Assembly: GCA_035695825.1 (NCBI GenBank)
Contig: DASRRH010000026.1
Span: 496,001 to 560,000, forward strand
Reading direction: 5' to 3'
DNA from: JAKEFM01 sp035695825
Lineage (GTDB): Bacteria > Planctomycetota > UBA1135 > JAKEFM01
Length of the DNA: 64,000 nt
Positions 1 to 8,809 of the stretch are shown here, piece by piece. Position numbers and translations under genes: made by a program. Position 1 is the first letter of the stretch, and each line of letters opens with the position of its first letter. The notes beneath the pieces are model-generated. The model was not told the origin of the DNA and did not search any database. It saw only the letters and a list, made by a program, of their open reading frames with translations.

Positions 1-259
1 AGTTGCTCGCCGGATTGCCCGGCGGCACGCAGCGCTCGTCGCCCCAGAACACATGGACGCGCGCCCACTCGATGCGCCGGGCATAGGCATCCCTCGCCAG
101 CAGGGCATACAGCCCGGCCGGCGTGGAGCCACCCGCCAGAGCGACGGCGAATCGGCCGCGGGCCCGGGTGGCCTCGACGGCGCAGCGGACGAATTCGTCG
201 GCGGCGGCCTGCATGAGCGCGTCGGTGCTCCGGAACACCTCCACTTCGGCCGCGCCCAT
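1..259 (-). CDS. pgl: 6-phosphogluconolactonase, N-terminal part (runs off the window)
   Basis: Hydrolyses 6-phosphogluconolactone to 6-phosphogluconate, the second step of the oxidative pentose phosphate pathway, in the cytosol. The 86 visible codons begin MGAAEVEVFRSTDALMQAAA, then show the sugar-phosphate binding signature FAVALAGGSTP and the downstream VFWGDERCVPP block that is diagnostic of the NagB/Pgl family. The gene has no stop before base 1, so the C-terminal two thirds are missing. The ATG at 259 follows the stop of the rpiA remnant by one base (TGA-G-ATG), so it is translationally coupled as the last visible gene of the GH15-tkt-gnd-zwf-ppgK operon. Confidence 0.9.
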   Translation of the reverse strand, partial: MGAAEVEVFRSTDALMQAAADEFVRCAVEATRARGRFAVALAGGSTPAGLYALLARDAYARRIEWARVHVFWGDERCVPPGNPASN

Positions 260-260
260 C

Positions 261-548
261 TCACGGACCCAACGGACGTAGCGCATCCACCCGCCCATCG
301 GGGTCGCCGGCCAGCGCGCGCTCCGCGGTGCCGAGGAAAAAACCCATGTCCACAACGCCGGGGATGGCAAGGAGCGCCCGCTCGACTTCGCGCGCCGCAT
401 GCCCGTCACCGAGCGGCGCGCCGAGCCGCGCGATGAACGACGCCGTGGCGCGCCGCGAGCCGAGTCCCACCCGGGCCCCGTCCGCGAGCGGGTCGAGCGC
501 ATGCGCGGCGACGGTCTGCACGGCGGGATCGTCCGTGACGATCGTCAT
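261..548 (-). pseudogene. rpiA: ribose-5-phosphate isomerase A, in-frame internal deletion
   Basis: RpiA interconverts ribulose-5-P and ribose-5-P. The reading frame holds only the two ends of the protein. The N-terminal part (ALDPLADGARVGLGSRRATA, the phosphate-binding GLG loop) is joined directly at about residue 42 to the C-terminal segment EVERALLAIPGVVDMGFFLG. About 95 residues remain against roughly 220-235 in the family. The missing middle normally carries the catalytic Asp, Lys and Glu residues, so activity is not expected. The frame is intact across the join, which suggests one clean deletion (or an assembly collapse). The start overlaps the ppgK stop at 545 by 4 nt. A start at 605 is also open, but its first 19 residues look like out-of-frame ppgK sequence. 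Confidence 0.75.
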
Positions 549-1285
549 CCCGTCGCCCCCGGCGCCCGACGTCCTCCGTCCGGCTGCGCCAGCCGCTCCT
601 CCCATACGCGAAATCCGCCAATGAAGGCGTTCGCGTTATCCACCAGCCGAGCGCCAGCCGGGAGGTCCTTCAGCCGTTTGGCGTTCCCGCCGCCCACCAC
701 GACGTCGTCCGCCTCCAGGGCCGTCTTGAGCAGCGTAACCACCTCCGCCACGTGCCGGCGCCAGCGCCTCTTGCCGAGGCGCCGGAGGCCCAACGCTCCC
801 ACGTAGTCCTCGTAGGTGCGGCCCTTCCGGTAGGGGAGGTGCGCGAGCTCCATTGGCTCGAGGACGCCCTCGATGATCATCGCGGAGCCGAGGCCTGTGC
901 CGAGGCCGAGGAAGAGCATGCGCCCGCGCCGGTAGCTGCCGAGAGCCTGCATCGCCGCGTCGTTGACGATCCGCACGGGCCGGCCGAAGGCCCTCCGGAA
1001 GTCGAAGCCCACCCAACCGCGGCCGAGGTTGTGGGGCTCGGCGACCGGACGCCCGTGGACGACGACCCCGGGGTAGCCGATCGACACCACCTCGTAGCTC
1101 CAATCGGCGACGAGCCGCTTGACCGCTGCCACCATGTCTCGCGCAGTCATCGACGGACCGGACGGGATCTCGCGCGCCGTGCGGTGCCCGGTCGCCAGCA
1201 CCTTCACGTGGGTACCGCCGACGTCGATCACGAGAACCTTCGTCCGGCGCGGTCTCCGGCCCGTCAGCACGCCGGGCAGTGCCAT
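545..1285 (-). CDS. ppgK: polyphosphate glucokinase-like ROK family kinase
   Basis: Predicted to phosphorylate glucose to glucose-6-P with polyphosphate and/or ATP, feeding zwf just upstream. The 246-residue protein has the N-terminal phosphate-binding motif VLVIDVGGTHVKVLATG (about residues 17-33), the ROK-type NDAAMQALG segment (109-117), the second phosphate loop FLGLGTGLGSAMI (125-137) and the ELAHLPYRKG-TYEDYVG block typical of PpgK-like proteins. The ATG at 1285 is preceded by GGAG eight bases upstream and lies inside the 3' end of zwf (22-nt overlap), which suggests coupled translation. Choice of phosphate donor cannot be read from the sequence. Operon position between zwf and pgl supports the glucose role. 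Confidence 0.85.
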   Translation of the reverse strand: MALPGVLTGRRPRRTKVLVIDVGGTHVKVLATGHRTAREIPSGPSMTARDMVAAVKRLVADWSYEVVSIGYPGVVVHGRPVAEPHNLGRGWVGFDFRRAFGRPVRIVNDAAMQALGSYRRGRMLFLGLGTGLGSAMIIEGVLEPMELAHLPYRKGRTYEDYVGALGLRRLGKRRWRRHVAEVVTLLKTALEADDVVVGGGNAKRLKDLPAGARLVDNANAFIGGFRVWEERLAQPDGGRRAPGATG

Positions 1286-2631
1286 CCGCCGATCTCCGCC
1301 GTGAGCGTCGCGGCCTCCGGCGGCCCCCAGCTGCCGGGCTCGTACTCGTACGCCGGCGTGGGCGACCCGAGGATCGGCTGGACGACCGCCCACGCGGCCT
1401 CGACGGCGTCTTCGCGCGCGAAGAGGCTCGCATCGCCCGCCATGGCGTCGCCGAGCAGGCGCTCGTAAGCATCCATCTCCTCCGCGTCCGCATGGTGCAC
1501 CACGCTGAGCTCCGTCGGCGCGGTCTCCATGTGCTCCCCGGAGCGCTTCACGCGCACCCCGATCGCGATCGTCACGTCCGGGCTCAGCCTGAACCGGAAG
1601 TAGTTCGTCTCGTTCGGGCAGAGCTTGCTGAGCGGCGGCCGTCGCAGCGTGACGAGCACCTCGGTGGCGCTGGTCGCGAGGGACTTGCCCGCCCGGATGA
1701 AGAACGGCACGCCGTCCCAGCGCCAGGAGTCGATGTGCAGCCGGACGGCCGCGAACGTCTCGACCGCCGAGTCCGGGGCGACGCCCTGCGCCTTCCGGTA
1801 GCCGCGGAACTGCCCGCGCACCATGTCCGCCGGGCGGAGCGGGCGGATCATCCGGAAGACCTTCACCTGCTCGTCCCGGATCGACTCGTGGTAGGTCGTC
1901 GCCGGCGGCTCCATGGCAAGGAAGCCAACGACCTGCAGCATGTGGTTCTGGATCACGTCGCGGATCGCGCCCGTTTCCTCGTAGAAGCGGCCGCGCCCCT
2001 CGACCCCGAAGCTCTCCGCCATCGTGATCTGCACGCTCTCGACGTAGTTGCGGTTCCAGATCGGCTCGAGGAACGTGTTCGCGAAGCGGAAGAGAAGGAG
2101 ATTCTGCACCGGCTCCTTCCCGAGGTAGTGGTCGATGCGGAAAATGGACGACTCGTCGAAGATGCGGTGCAGGGTCGCGTTGAGCGCCTGCGCCGAGGGA
2201 AGGTCGCGGCCGAAGGGTTTCTCCACGACGACGCGTGCGTCGCGGGCGCAGCCGGATCGCCCGAGCCCGTCGACCACGGCGGGGAACAGGCTGGGCGGGA
2301 TCGCCAGATAGTGCACGGGACGTGTGGCGCCGCCGAGCTCCCCGCGCAGCGAAGCGAACGTCGCCGGATCGCCGTAGTCTCCCCTGACGTACCGGAGGCG
2401 CTCGCGGAGCTTCGCGAAGGCCGCCTCGTCGAGGCCGCCTTGCTGCTGGACACTCTCCCGGGCGCGCGCCCGAAACTGCTCGAGCGTCCAGTCCGACCTC
2501 GCGACTCCGACGACGGGCACGTCGAGATGCCCGCGCCGCACGATCGCCTGGAGCGCGGGGAAGATCTTCTTGTAGGCGAGGTCGCCGCTCGCCCCGAAGA
2601 TGACCAGACCGTCCGACCGGGGGGTGCGCAT
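1264..2631 (-). CDS. zwf: glucose-6-phosphate 1-dehydrogenase
   Basis: Oxidises glucose-6-P to 6-phosphogluconolactone with NADP+, the entry to the oxidative pentose phosphate pathway. The 455-residue protein starts MRTPRSDGLVIFGASGDLAY, giving the GASGDLA nucleotide-binding motif at residues 12-18. It continues with the EKPFGRDL motif and the active-site region RIDHYLGKEPVQNLL, whose His is the family's catalytic base. It is near the usual bacterial length (about 460-500). The start lies two bases after the gnd stop, and an AAAGGG-type ribosome site precedes it. Its 3' end overlaps ppgK. Nothing is unusual. Confidence 0.95.
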   Translation of the reverse strand: MRTPRSDGLVIFGASGDLAYKKIFPALQAIVRRGHLDVPVVGVARSDWTLEQFRARARESVQQQGGLDEAAFAKLRERLRYVRGDYGDPATFASLRGELGGATRPVHYLAIPPSLFPAVVDGLGRSGCARDARVVVEKPFGRDLPSAQALNATLHRIFDESSIFRIDHYLGKEPVQNLLLFRFANTFLEPIWNRNYVESVQITMAESFGVEGRGRFYEETGAIRDVIQNHMLQVVGFLAMEPPATTYHESIRDEQVKVFRMIRPLRPADMVRGQFRGYRKAQGVAPDSAVETFAAVRLHIDSWRWDGVPFFIRAGKSLATSATEVLVTLRRPPLSKLCPNETNYFRFRLSPDVTIAIGVRVKRSGEHMETAPTELSVVHHADAEEMDAYERLLGDAMAGDASLFAREDAVEAAWAVVQPILGSPTPAYEYEPGSWGPPEAATLTAEIGGWHCPAC

Positions 2632-2633
2632 GT

Positions 2634-3647
2634 TCAGCGCCCTTTCTCCAGGTGGCCGCCGAACCCGAGCCGCATGGCGGAGAGCAGCCGGTCCTGGAAA
2701 CCGGCCTCGCCTTGCGAGGCGAAGCGCTCGAACAGTGCGGCCGCCAGCACGTGCGCGGGCACACCCTCCTCGATCGCCGCATCGAGCGTCCAGCGCCCCT
2801 CGCCCGAGTCCGACACGCGCCCGCTGAAGCGCTCCAGCGTCGGGTCGCTCGCGAGCGCGGCGGCCGTCAGGTCGAGGAGCCACGAGGCGATCACGCTGCC
2901 CCGTCGCCAGACCTCGGCGATGTCGGCGAGATCCAGGTCGTACGGGTAGGACTCCGGGTTGCGCAGCGGCGTCGTCTCGGCATCCGCCGTGCGGGCGCCC
3001 GTCCCGATGTTGGCATGGCGCAGGATGTTGAGCCCCTCGGCGTAGGCTGCCATCAGCCCGTACTCGATGCCGTTGTGCACCATCTTCACGAAGTGACCGG
3101 CGCCGTTCGGGCCGCAGTGGAGATAGCCGTGTTCCGCCGTGCCCGCTCGGCGTTCGCGCCCGGGCGTACGGCCCGTCGCGCCGAGACCGGGCGCGAGCGT
3201 GGCGAACAGCGGGTCGAGACGTCGCACGACGTCGGGCTCGCCGCCGATCATGAGGCAGTAGCCCCGCTCGAGACCCCACACGCCGCCGCTCGTCCCGCAA
3301 TCGACGTAGTGGAGGCCGCGCGCCGTGAGCCGCTTCGCGCGCTCGATGTCATCACGGTAGTGGGAATTGCCACCGTCGACCACGACGTCGCCGGAGGCGA
3401 GCCGCAGAACGAGCTCGTCGAGCGTGGCGTCGACGACCGCTGCCGGCACCATGAGCCAGACGATGCGCGGCTTCCCGAGGCGAGCCACGAGATCGTCCAG
3501 CGATGCGGCGCCGTCGGCGCCTTCTCCGGCGAGCGCCTGCACCGCGTCCTTCGAGACGTCGTGCACCACGCACCGGTGACCGCCGCGCATGAACCGTCGC
3601 ACCATGTTGGCGCCCATGCGCCCGAGACCGATCATGCCGACTTGCAT
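2634..3647 (-). CDS. gnd: 6-phosphogluconate dehydrogenase, decarboxylating (short type)
   Basis: Converts 6-phosphogluconate to ribulose-5-P plus CO2, reducing NAD(P)+. The Rossmann motif MIGLGRMGANMVRR is at residues 5-18. The substrate-binding GGNSHYRDDI block, CGTSGGVWGLERGYCLMIGG and the catalytic-lysine motif HFVKMVHNGIEYGLM follow. At 337 residues it belongs to the short, single-copy C-terminal class (YqeC/GntZ-like), not the 470-residue classical form. A start at 3671 (ATGA overlap with the tkt stop) is open, but 3647 has the purine-rich site AGAGGGGG just upstream and gives MQVGMIGLGRMG, the family's normal N-terminus. It sits between tkt and zwf in the operon. Confidence 0.93.
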   Translation of the reverse strand: MQVGMIGLGRMGANMVRRFMRGGHRCVVHDVSKDAVQALAGEGADGAASLDDLVARLGKPRIVWLMVPAAVVDATLDELVLRLASGDVVVDGGNSHYRDDIERAKRLTARGLHYVDCGTSGGVWGLERGYCLMIGGEPDVVRRLDPLFATLAPGLGATGRTPGRERRAGTAEHGYLHCGPNGAGHFVKMVHNGIEYGLMAAYAEGLNILRHANIGTGARTADAETTPLRNPESYPYDLDLADIAEVWRRGSVIASWLLDLTAAALASDPTLERFSGRVSDSGEGRWTLDAAIEEGVPAHVLAAALFERFASQGEAGFQDRLLSAMRLGFGGHLEKGR

Positions 3648-3667
3648 GCGCGCCCCCTCTGCCGCAC

Positions 3668-5533
3668 TCATCGACCGCGCCCGGAGCCGGCGAGCTCCTT
3701 CACCGCATCGGCGATGTGCCTCGCCGAGATCCCCGCCACGTCGAGCAGCTCGGCGGGTTTGCCCGATCCCGGCATGGCGCGCACAGCGAGATGACGGAAG
3801 CCCTCGATCTCGCCCGCGACGCCGGCCTCCGCGAGCGCCGCCAGCACCGCGTCGCCGAGCCCACCGTCGGCCCAGTGGTCCTCCACGACGCAGAGTCGCC
3901 CACCGGTGGCTCGCACCGCGTCGACCAGGGCGCCGGTATCGATCGGCTTCACCGAATAGGCGTCGATCACCCGGACCCGGATCGTCCCCTTCAGCTGATC
4001 GGCGGCCTTGACCGCCTCGTGGACCGTGATGCCCGCCGCGATCACGGCGACCGCGTCGCCCGACTCCCCGCCACGCACGATGCGGCTCCCGCCGAGTTGG
4101 AACTCGTCGAGACGGTCCGTATAGAGAATCGGGGTCTTCTCGCGCGTCGTGCGGAGGTAGCTGATGCCCTGGACCTCCGCCATGAGACCGACGAGCCGCG
4201 TGGTCTGGTTCGCGTCGCACGGATAGAGGACCGTGCTGCCGTGGACGGCGCGCATCATCGCGAGGTCCTCGAGGGCCATCTGCGATGGGCCGTCCTCGCC
4301 GATCGACACGCCGGCATGCGAGCCGGAGAGGCGGATGCTCGCACGCGAGATCGCCGCCATGCGGACGAAGTCGAACGCGCGGGTCATGAACGCCGCGAAC
4401 GTCGACGCGAACGGGACGAGGCCCACGACCTGCATGCCGACGGCCGCCGCGACCATCTGCTGCTCGGCGATGTACATCTCAAAGAAGCGATCGGCCGCGG
4501 TCCGCTTGAAGTCCTCCGCGTGTGTCGAGTTGCTGACCTCCGCGTCGAGCACGACCACATCGCTGCGCGCCGCGCCGAGCGCCGCGAGCGCCTCGCCATA
4601 CGCCTTCCGGGTCGCGAGCGGCTCGGTGTAGGTCTTCCACTCGGCCTTCCGGGGCGCCGGGCGCCTCGGCCCCTGCCACGGATCGGGCTTCCGCGTCGGG
4701 AACGTGCGCGACGGGACGTCGCCGATCTCCGTCAGCGCTTGCCTCGCCTGCCGCGCGTCGAGCGCCTTGCCGTGCCAGCCTTCCTTGTCCTCGAGAAACG
4801 ACACGCCCCTGCCCTTCACGGTCTTGGCGACGATCACGGTCGGCCGCTCGGCGCTCCGCGCACGGGCGAGCGCATCGTCGATCGCCGCGAGATCGTGGCC
4901 TTCGATCACGATCGGGTCGCAGCCGAACGCCTTCACCCGCGCGGCGTAGGCGTCGAGGTTCCAGCCGAGCTCGGTCGGGCCGCGCTGCCCGAGCCGGTTG
5001 ACGTCGAAGATCGCGGTGAAGTTGGAGAGGCCCTCGTGACCCGCGTGGTCGAGCCCTTCCCAGATCGAGCCCTCGGCGAGCTCGCTGTCGCCCGTGAGCG
5101 TCCACACGTGGTACGGCGCCGCCAGGACGCGCTTTCCTGCGAGGGCGATCCCCACGGCGATCGGCAGCCCCTGCCCGAGCGATCCGGTGGCGACGTCGAT
5201 CCAGGGGAGCACCGGCGCCGGATGGCCTTCGAGCCGGCTCCCGAGCCTGCGAAACGTCAGGAGTTCGTCGTCGGTGATCGCACCGGCCGCGCGAAAGATT
5301 GCGTAGTTCAGCGGCGAGGCGTGGCCCTTGCTGAAGATCAGGTGATCGTTCGCGAGGTCCTTCGGCCTCGCCCAGTCGTAGCGGACATGGCCGGCGACGA
5401 GAACGGCCATCAGATCGGCGGCCGACAGCGACGACGTCGGATGGCCGGAGCCCGCGGCCGTCGAGCAGCGGATCGAGTCGGCGCGCAACTGGCGCGCGAG
5501 AGCCGCGTAGAGATCGAGGTTTCGGCCCGTCAT
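3668..5533 (-). CDS. tkt: transketolase
   Basis: TPP-dependent transfer of two-carbon units in the non-oxidative pentose phosphate pathway. The 621 residues contain the N-terminal SGHPTSSLSAADLM motif, the thiamine-diphosphate motif beginning GDSELAEGSIWEG and closing in DVNRLGQ, the pyrimidine-domain block EMYIAEQQMV (catalytic Glu) and a C-terminal transketolase domain (RVRVIDAYSVKPID). This is the single-chain form, slightly shorter than the 660-residue E. coli enzyme. The ATG at 5533 overlaps the glucoamylase stop (ATGA) and has GGAGGG seven bases upstream. It supplies the sugar-rearranging step of this operon, where the neighbouring rpiA is broken. Confidence 0.94.
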   Translation of the reverse strand: MTGRNLDLYAALARQLRADSIRCSTAAGSGHPTSSLSAADLMAVLVAGHVRYDWARPKDLANDHLIFSKGHASPLNYAIFRAAGAITDDELLTFRRLGSRLEGHPAPVLPWIDVATGSLGQGLPIAVGIALAGKRVLAAPYHVWTLTGDSELAEGSIWEGLDHAGHEGLSNFTAIFDVNRLGQRGPTELGWNLDAYAARVKAFGCDPIVIEGHDLAAIDDALARARSAERPTVIVAKTVKGRGVSFLEDKEGWHGKALDARQARQALTEIGDVPSRTFPTRKPDPWQGPRRPAPRKAEWKTYTEPLATRKAYGEALAALGAARSDVVVLDAEVSNSTHAEDFKRTAADRFFEMYIAEQQMVAAAVGMQVVGLVPFASTFAAFMTRAFDFVRMAAISRASIRLSGSHAGVSIGEDGPSQMALEDLAMMRAVHGSTVLYPCDANQTTRLVGLMAEVQGISYLRTTREKTPILYTDRLDEFQLGGSRIVRGGESGDAVAVIAAGITVHEAVKAADQLKGTIRVRVIDAYSVKPIDTGALVDAVRATGGRLCVVEDHWADGGLGDAVLAALAEAGVAGEIEGFRHLAVRAMPGSGKPAELLDVAGISARHIADAVKELAGSGRGR

Positions 5534-7932
5534 GGGGTACCCTCCACGTGGATCACGAAATCGCGCCCTTCCCAGCGCTCGACCTCGGGCCAGAAGAACG
5601 TGAACCGGATCGGGGCTGCCTGCCCCCTCGCAATCGGGATGTCCGCGAAGGAGATGCCGAGCGCCGTTGACGTCGAGGCGGTGTCCCCGACGACGGACCA
5701 CTCCTCGGCGGTCCAACGCACACGGAACGGTGCCCGTGCCTGGAGGCGCAGGATCGTGCCTGGCCGTACGGAGCGAACTCGCCGGCTGAATGCCCAGACC
5801 TCGATCGGCGGAACGCGACGGCGGCCCTGATAGCGTTCGACGACGGCGGGAATCCGGTCGAACACCTGGCCGTCGTGCGCCGAGCGGAGCAGCTTGATGT
5901 ACTCGGCATGGGCCCACATCAGCGGCATCGCAGCGCCCGTCGGCCCCCCGAGACGCAGGCGGGCCTCTGGCCGGTCGGGCCCGTCCCACACCTGCTCCGG
6001 GAGCAATCCCGCGGCGGTCGAGAAGCCCTCCATGGCACGGAGGTAGGGCTCCATATCCCGCCCCGCTGCGAGTTCGTAGTGTCCGCGCTCTCCCGTGAGC
6101 AGTGGCCACGCCCTGCCCGTGCCCCAACCCTCGTAGGGGCCCCCATCGTCTCGCTGTCCATAGCCATCGTGGTTGTAGCGGCGCCAACACGGACCGAACG
6201 GCGTCTCTACCCTGAGAATCGCGTCCACCACGCGCAGCGAGTCCTCGATGAGCGGGTGCCCGGCCTTGCGGATGCCGTAACGGACGAGCTCGAGGAATCC
6301 CGCATCGACGATCTCATTGGCCGGGAACTGCGCGGGCTCGCCGGGAGGTCGGTTGCGGATGGTCACGACACCGCGGTTGGGGTCCTCGTCCGGTTCCGGA
6401 TCGTACGGGTCCACGGGCCGGATCCGGATGAAGTGCCGCACGATGCCCGGCACCAGCGTGCCGTCGGTCGTGACGGTCCACGCCTCCACGTGGCACTCGA
6501 GGAAATCGGCGTGCTGTTGGAGGAACGCAGCCGTTGCCTCGTCCCCGCGCTCGCGGGCAAAGGAGGCCGCGCACGTGAGGGCGGCAATGCTCACCGCGAG
6601 GGTCGAAGGCGAGTAGCCACTGTGCTCTTCCCAGCGCTCCTGCGGCGTGGCCGGGCCATGCTGGATCAGGTAGCCGGCGGCGCGCAGCACCATCGGATAA
6701 GGATCGAAATCGCGGAGAGCATGGACCTCCCGGAGCTTCCACGCGAGCAGGATCGGGAAGGCGACCTCGTCGAGCTGCACCCCGCGCCAGTACGGCTGCC
6801 CGTCAATCCAGAAGTTCTGATGGAATCCGCCGTCGGACAGCTGCGAGCAGGCGAGGTAGATCAGAGCCCGCAGTGGCGTCTCCGCGTTGCCGGACGCCAG
6901 GAGCCCGGTCGCGCTGTGCACCATGTCCCTCGTCCACACGAGGTGGTACCCTCCCCGGTCCTCATCGCCCTTTGCCTCCCCCCACGGGATGCTGAGCGAC
7001 GCGATCATCGCTCCCGGATACGTCTTGTCCTCGTGGGCGAGGAGCAGGCGGTGGCTCGCATGGTAGAGCCGCCCGCCGTCGCCGCTCGCCGCGGCGAGCG
7101 GTGCGAGCTGGCGGCAGGCGCGGGCCCACTGCTCGACGAACCGCCCGCGATGCTCGGCAAAGGGGAAGCTGAGCGATTGCAACAGTTCCGTCGTCGCACT
7201 GTGCAGACTGTTGCCGAAGCTGAGCCCGAGGGTGAACTCGTGCCCCCCCCTCAGGTCGAGCTCTCCGACGAGGGCGACGTTCCCGTTCTCCGCGACGTCG
7301 AACTCCCAGTCCATGCGAAAGTTGTCGGCCAGATCGGTCCAGCCGTCCGTGGTTCCGACGTAGCCGCAGGAGCGCCGAACGAACGGGATGGTGGCTCCCA
7401 GGGCGAGCCAGGTGCCGTGCTTCTGGGCCGTCAAGAGCCCACGCCCGGCGGCCTCGGCAACATACCCGCTGTTCCCCCATCCGCCCGCGTCGAGGTGCGG
7501 CGCGAGGAGGACGAAGAGCCGGAGCCGGGTGAGGAATCGCGGTTCGCCCTCCAGCCAGGTGCGCACGAGGATGCACGGTTGGTGCGGATCGGCAATGACT
7601 TCCTTGATGATGCGATACCGGCCTTCGCGGTCGGTGTTGATGATCCGCGCGCCGAGCGCGTGATTCTCGAATTCCTCCAGACGGGAATCGAGATGGCGGC
7701 GCTCGTCGTGGAAGAAGCTCTCGCCGTCGGTCACCAGGTACTGGAGGTCCCGGATCTGCGGGCGGTCGATGGTGGGATGGTACACCTCGTTCACGACACC
7801 GCCAGAGACGGTGAACCAGACGGTGCTTCCGGAGGAGTACGCCGTCCCGACGGCGTCCTTGGCGCCCCGCGTCCATCGCGGTGCGATGCCCGGAACGCCA
7901 AACGCGCGCGCCGCAGTATGAACGATCGCCAT
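5530..7932 (-). CDS. glycoside hydrolase family 15 protein (glucoamylase/glucodextranase-like)
   Basis: Likely releases glucose from alpha-glucans such as glycogen or maltodextrins. The 800-residue protein has an N-terminal beta-sandwich region (WFTVSGGVVNEVYHPTIDRP) and a C-terminal (alpha/alpha)6 barrel. Family signatures are GGYHLVWTRDMVHSATGLL, PYWRGVQLDEVAFPILLAW (Glu of QLDE is the expected general acid) and RAWPLLTGERGHYEL (Glu of TGER the expected general base). No signal peptide is visible at MAIVHTAARAFGVPG, so a cytoplasmic role in glycogen turnover is reasonable. It is the first gene of the pentose phosphate operon. An IS3 remnant ends about 30 bp upstream, so the native promoter may have been displaced. 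Confidence 0.9.
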   Translation of the reverse strand: MAIVHTAARAFGVPGIAPRWTRGAKDAVGTAYSSGSTVWFTVSGGVVNEVYHPTIDRPQIRDLQYLVTDGESFFHDERRHLDSRLEEFENHALGARIINTDREGRYRIIKEVIADPHQPCILVRTWLEGEPRFLTRLRLFVLLAPHLDAGGWGNSGYVAEAAGRGLLTAQKHGTWLALGATIPFVRRSCGYVGTTDGWTDLADNFRMDWEFDVAENGNVALVGELDLRGGHEFTLGLSFGNSLHSATTELLQSLSFPFAEHRGRFVEQWARACRQLAPLAAASGDGGRLYHASHRLLLAHEDKTYPGAMIASLSIPWGEAKGDEDRGGYHLVWTRDMVHSATGLLASGNAETPLRALIYLACSQLSDGGFHQNFWIDGQPYWRGVQLDEVAFPILLAWKLREVHALRDFDPYPMVLRAAGYLIQHGPATPQERWEEHSGYSPSTLAVSIAALTCAASFARERGDEATAAFLQQHADFLECHVEAWTVTTDGTLVPGIVRHFIRIRPVDPYDPEPDEDPNRGVVTIRNRPPGEPAQFPANEIVDAGFLELVRYGIRKAGHPLIEDSLRVVDAILRVETPFGPCWRRYNHDGYGQRDDGGPYEGWGTGRAWPLLTGERGHYELAAGRDMEPYLRAMEGFSTAAGLLPEQVWDGPDRPEARLRLGGPTGAAMPLMWAHAEYIKLLRSAHDGQVFDRIPAVVERYQGRRRVPPIEVWAFSRRVRSVRPGTILRLQARAPFRVRWTAEEWSVVGDTASTSTALGISFADIPIARGQAAPIRFTFFWPEVERWEGRDFVIHVEGTP

Positions 7933-7963
7933 TCACGCCTCTGTTGTCTGCACGATGTTCGGC

Positions 7964-8496
7964 CTAGCGCTTCCCGATTCGCCGCCCGTGGCGCAGCGCG
8001 GGACCGGACCGCGTAGACCGTGAACTCTCGATCTCGAGCACCCGGCACACCCGCGCCAGGCCGTGGGACTTTCCCGTGGAGGGCGAGACAACCGCCTTCA
8101 TGATCTCGACCTCCTCGGGGCGAGAGGGTCGGCGGCCTCGGCGGCGCGGGCTCGATCGCGCCGCAGCTCGTTGGCCATCGTGATCTCGCCGATCTCCGCC
8201 CGCAGCCGCTGGATCTCGTCGTCGCGCTCGTCGGCCGGACGCGACTTCCGTGCCGATTGCCCCGCCGAGACAAACGTCTCCCAACACTCGCCGAGGGTGG
8301 CGCCCGTGACGCCGAGCTCGCCCGAGAGCGTGTCGAGGCTCTCGCTCCGAATGAAACGCAGCACGGCCTCCAGCTTGCGCAAGGACGAGAATCGTCCCCG
8401 GTCCTCGGCGCGCTCGCCGGGAGCCCCTGCGGTCGCCCTCCGGGCTCCTTCCGGAGCCCCCGGCAATCCCGTCGTCTCCTTCTCCCTCGAGTCCAT
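7964..8496 (-). mobile_element. IS3-family insertion sequence remnant (orfA plus truncated orfB)
   Basis: Two adjoining reading frames have the layout of an IS3-type element. OrfA (8098-8496) is followed with a 4-nt ATGA overlap by the first 45 residues of OrfB (7964-8101), which then breaks off. The start of OrfB (MKAVVSPSTGKSHGLARVCR, then VLEIES) resembles IS3 transposases, but nothing of the DDE catalytic domain remains. A continuation (STVYAVR) is found in another frame, so there is also a frameshift. An inverted repeat GGGGCA-TTC-TGCCCC at 8513-8527 lies just upstream of orfA and may be part of the left end. The element is certainly inactive. Confidence 0.7.
8098..8496 (-). pseudogene. 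IS3-type transposase subunit OrfA
   Basis: A 132-residue HTH protein. The segment FSSLRKLEAVLRFIRSESLD is followed by TLSGELGVTGATLGECWETF, the helix-turn-helix of OrfA proteins. Next comes ADERDDEIQRLRAEIGEITM, the leucine-zipper-like coiled coil that normally mediates assembly with OrfAB. The conserved Trp after the HTH is present, but the preceding residue is Cys where relatives usually have Glu or Trp context, and the C-terminus turns into an Ala/Arg-rich out-of-frame tail. Start chosen at ATG 8496; the frame is open to 8667. It is listed as a pseudogene because its partner OrfB is truncated. Confidence 0.65.
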
Positions 8497-8809
8497 GTCG
8501 GTCTCCCGGGTCGGGGCATTCTGCCCCAGAGGGTTGTCCAGGGAAACCGTGCTGCGGGGGAGAGCCGCGATGCCCCCGACGCGACCCTTCATGGATTCCG
8601 AGAGGCTCCTGCGGGCGTCGCGAACGGGTCGGATCGAGACGATCACGCGCGTGAAATAGGCCTGCACCTACGCCTTTTCGAACGCCTCCACCTCGTAGCT
8701 CGCGTCGATCCAGGCATCCAGCTCGGCATCACCCCGCCCGGGTCGTCCGGTCTGACCCGTCGGGCCTCGCCACCTACGAAGCCGAGGTGATCTCCCGGGC
8801 GGCCCCTAT
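8497..8809. other. stretch without a supported gene
   Basis: Between the IS3 remnant and the small hypothetical gene. The minus-strand frame of orfA stays open to 8667 (SLSESMKGRVGGIAAL...), but the extra N-terminal part resembles nothing I know. A short minus-strand tail AELDAWIDASYEVEAFEKA stops at about 8669 and may be the end of a lost gene. I see no promoter or terminator I would defend. Confidence 0.4.
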
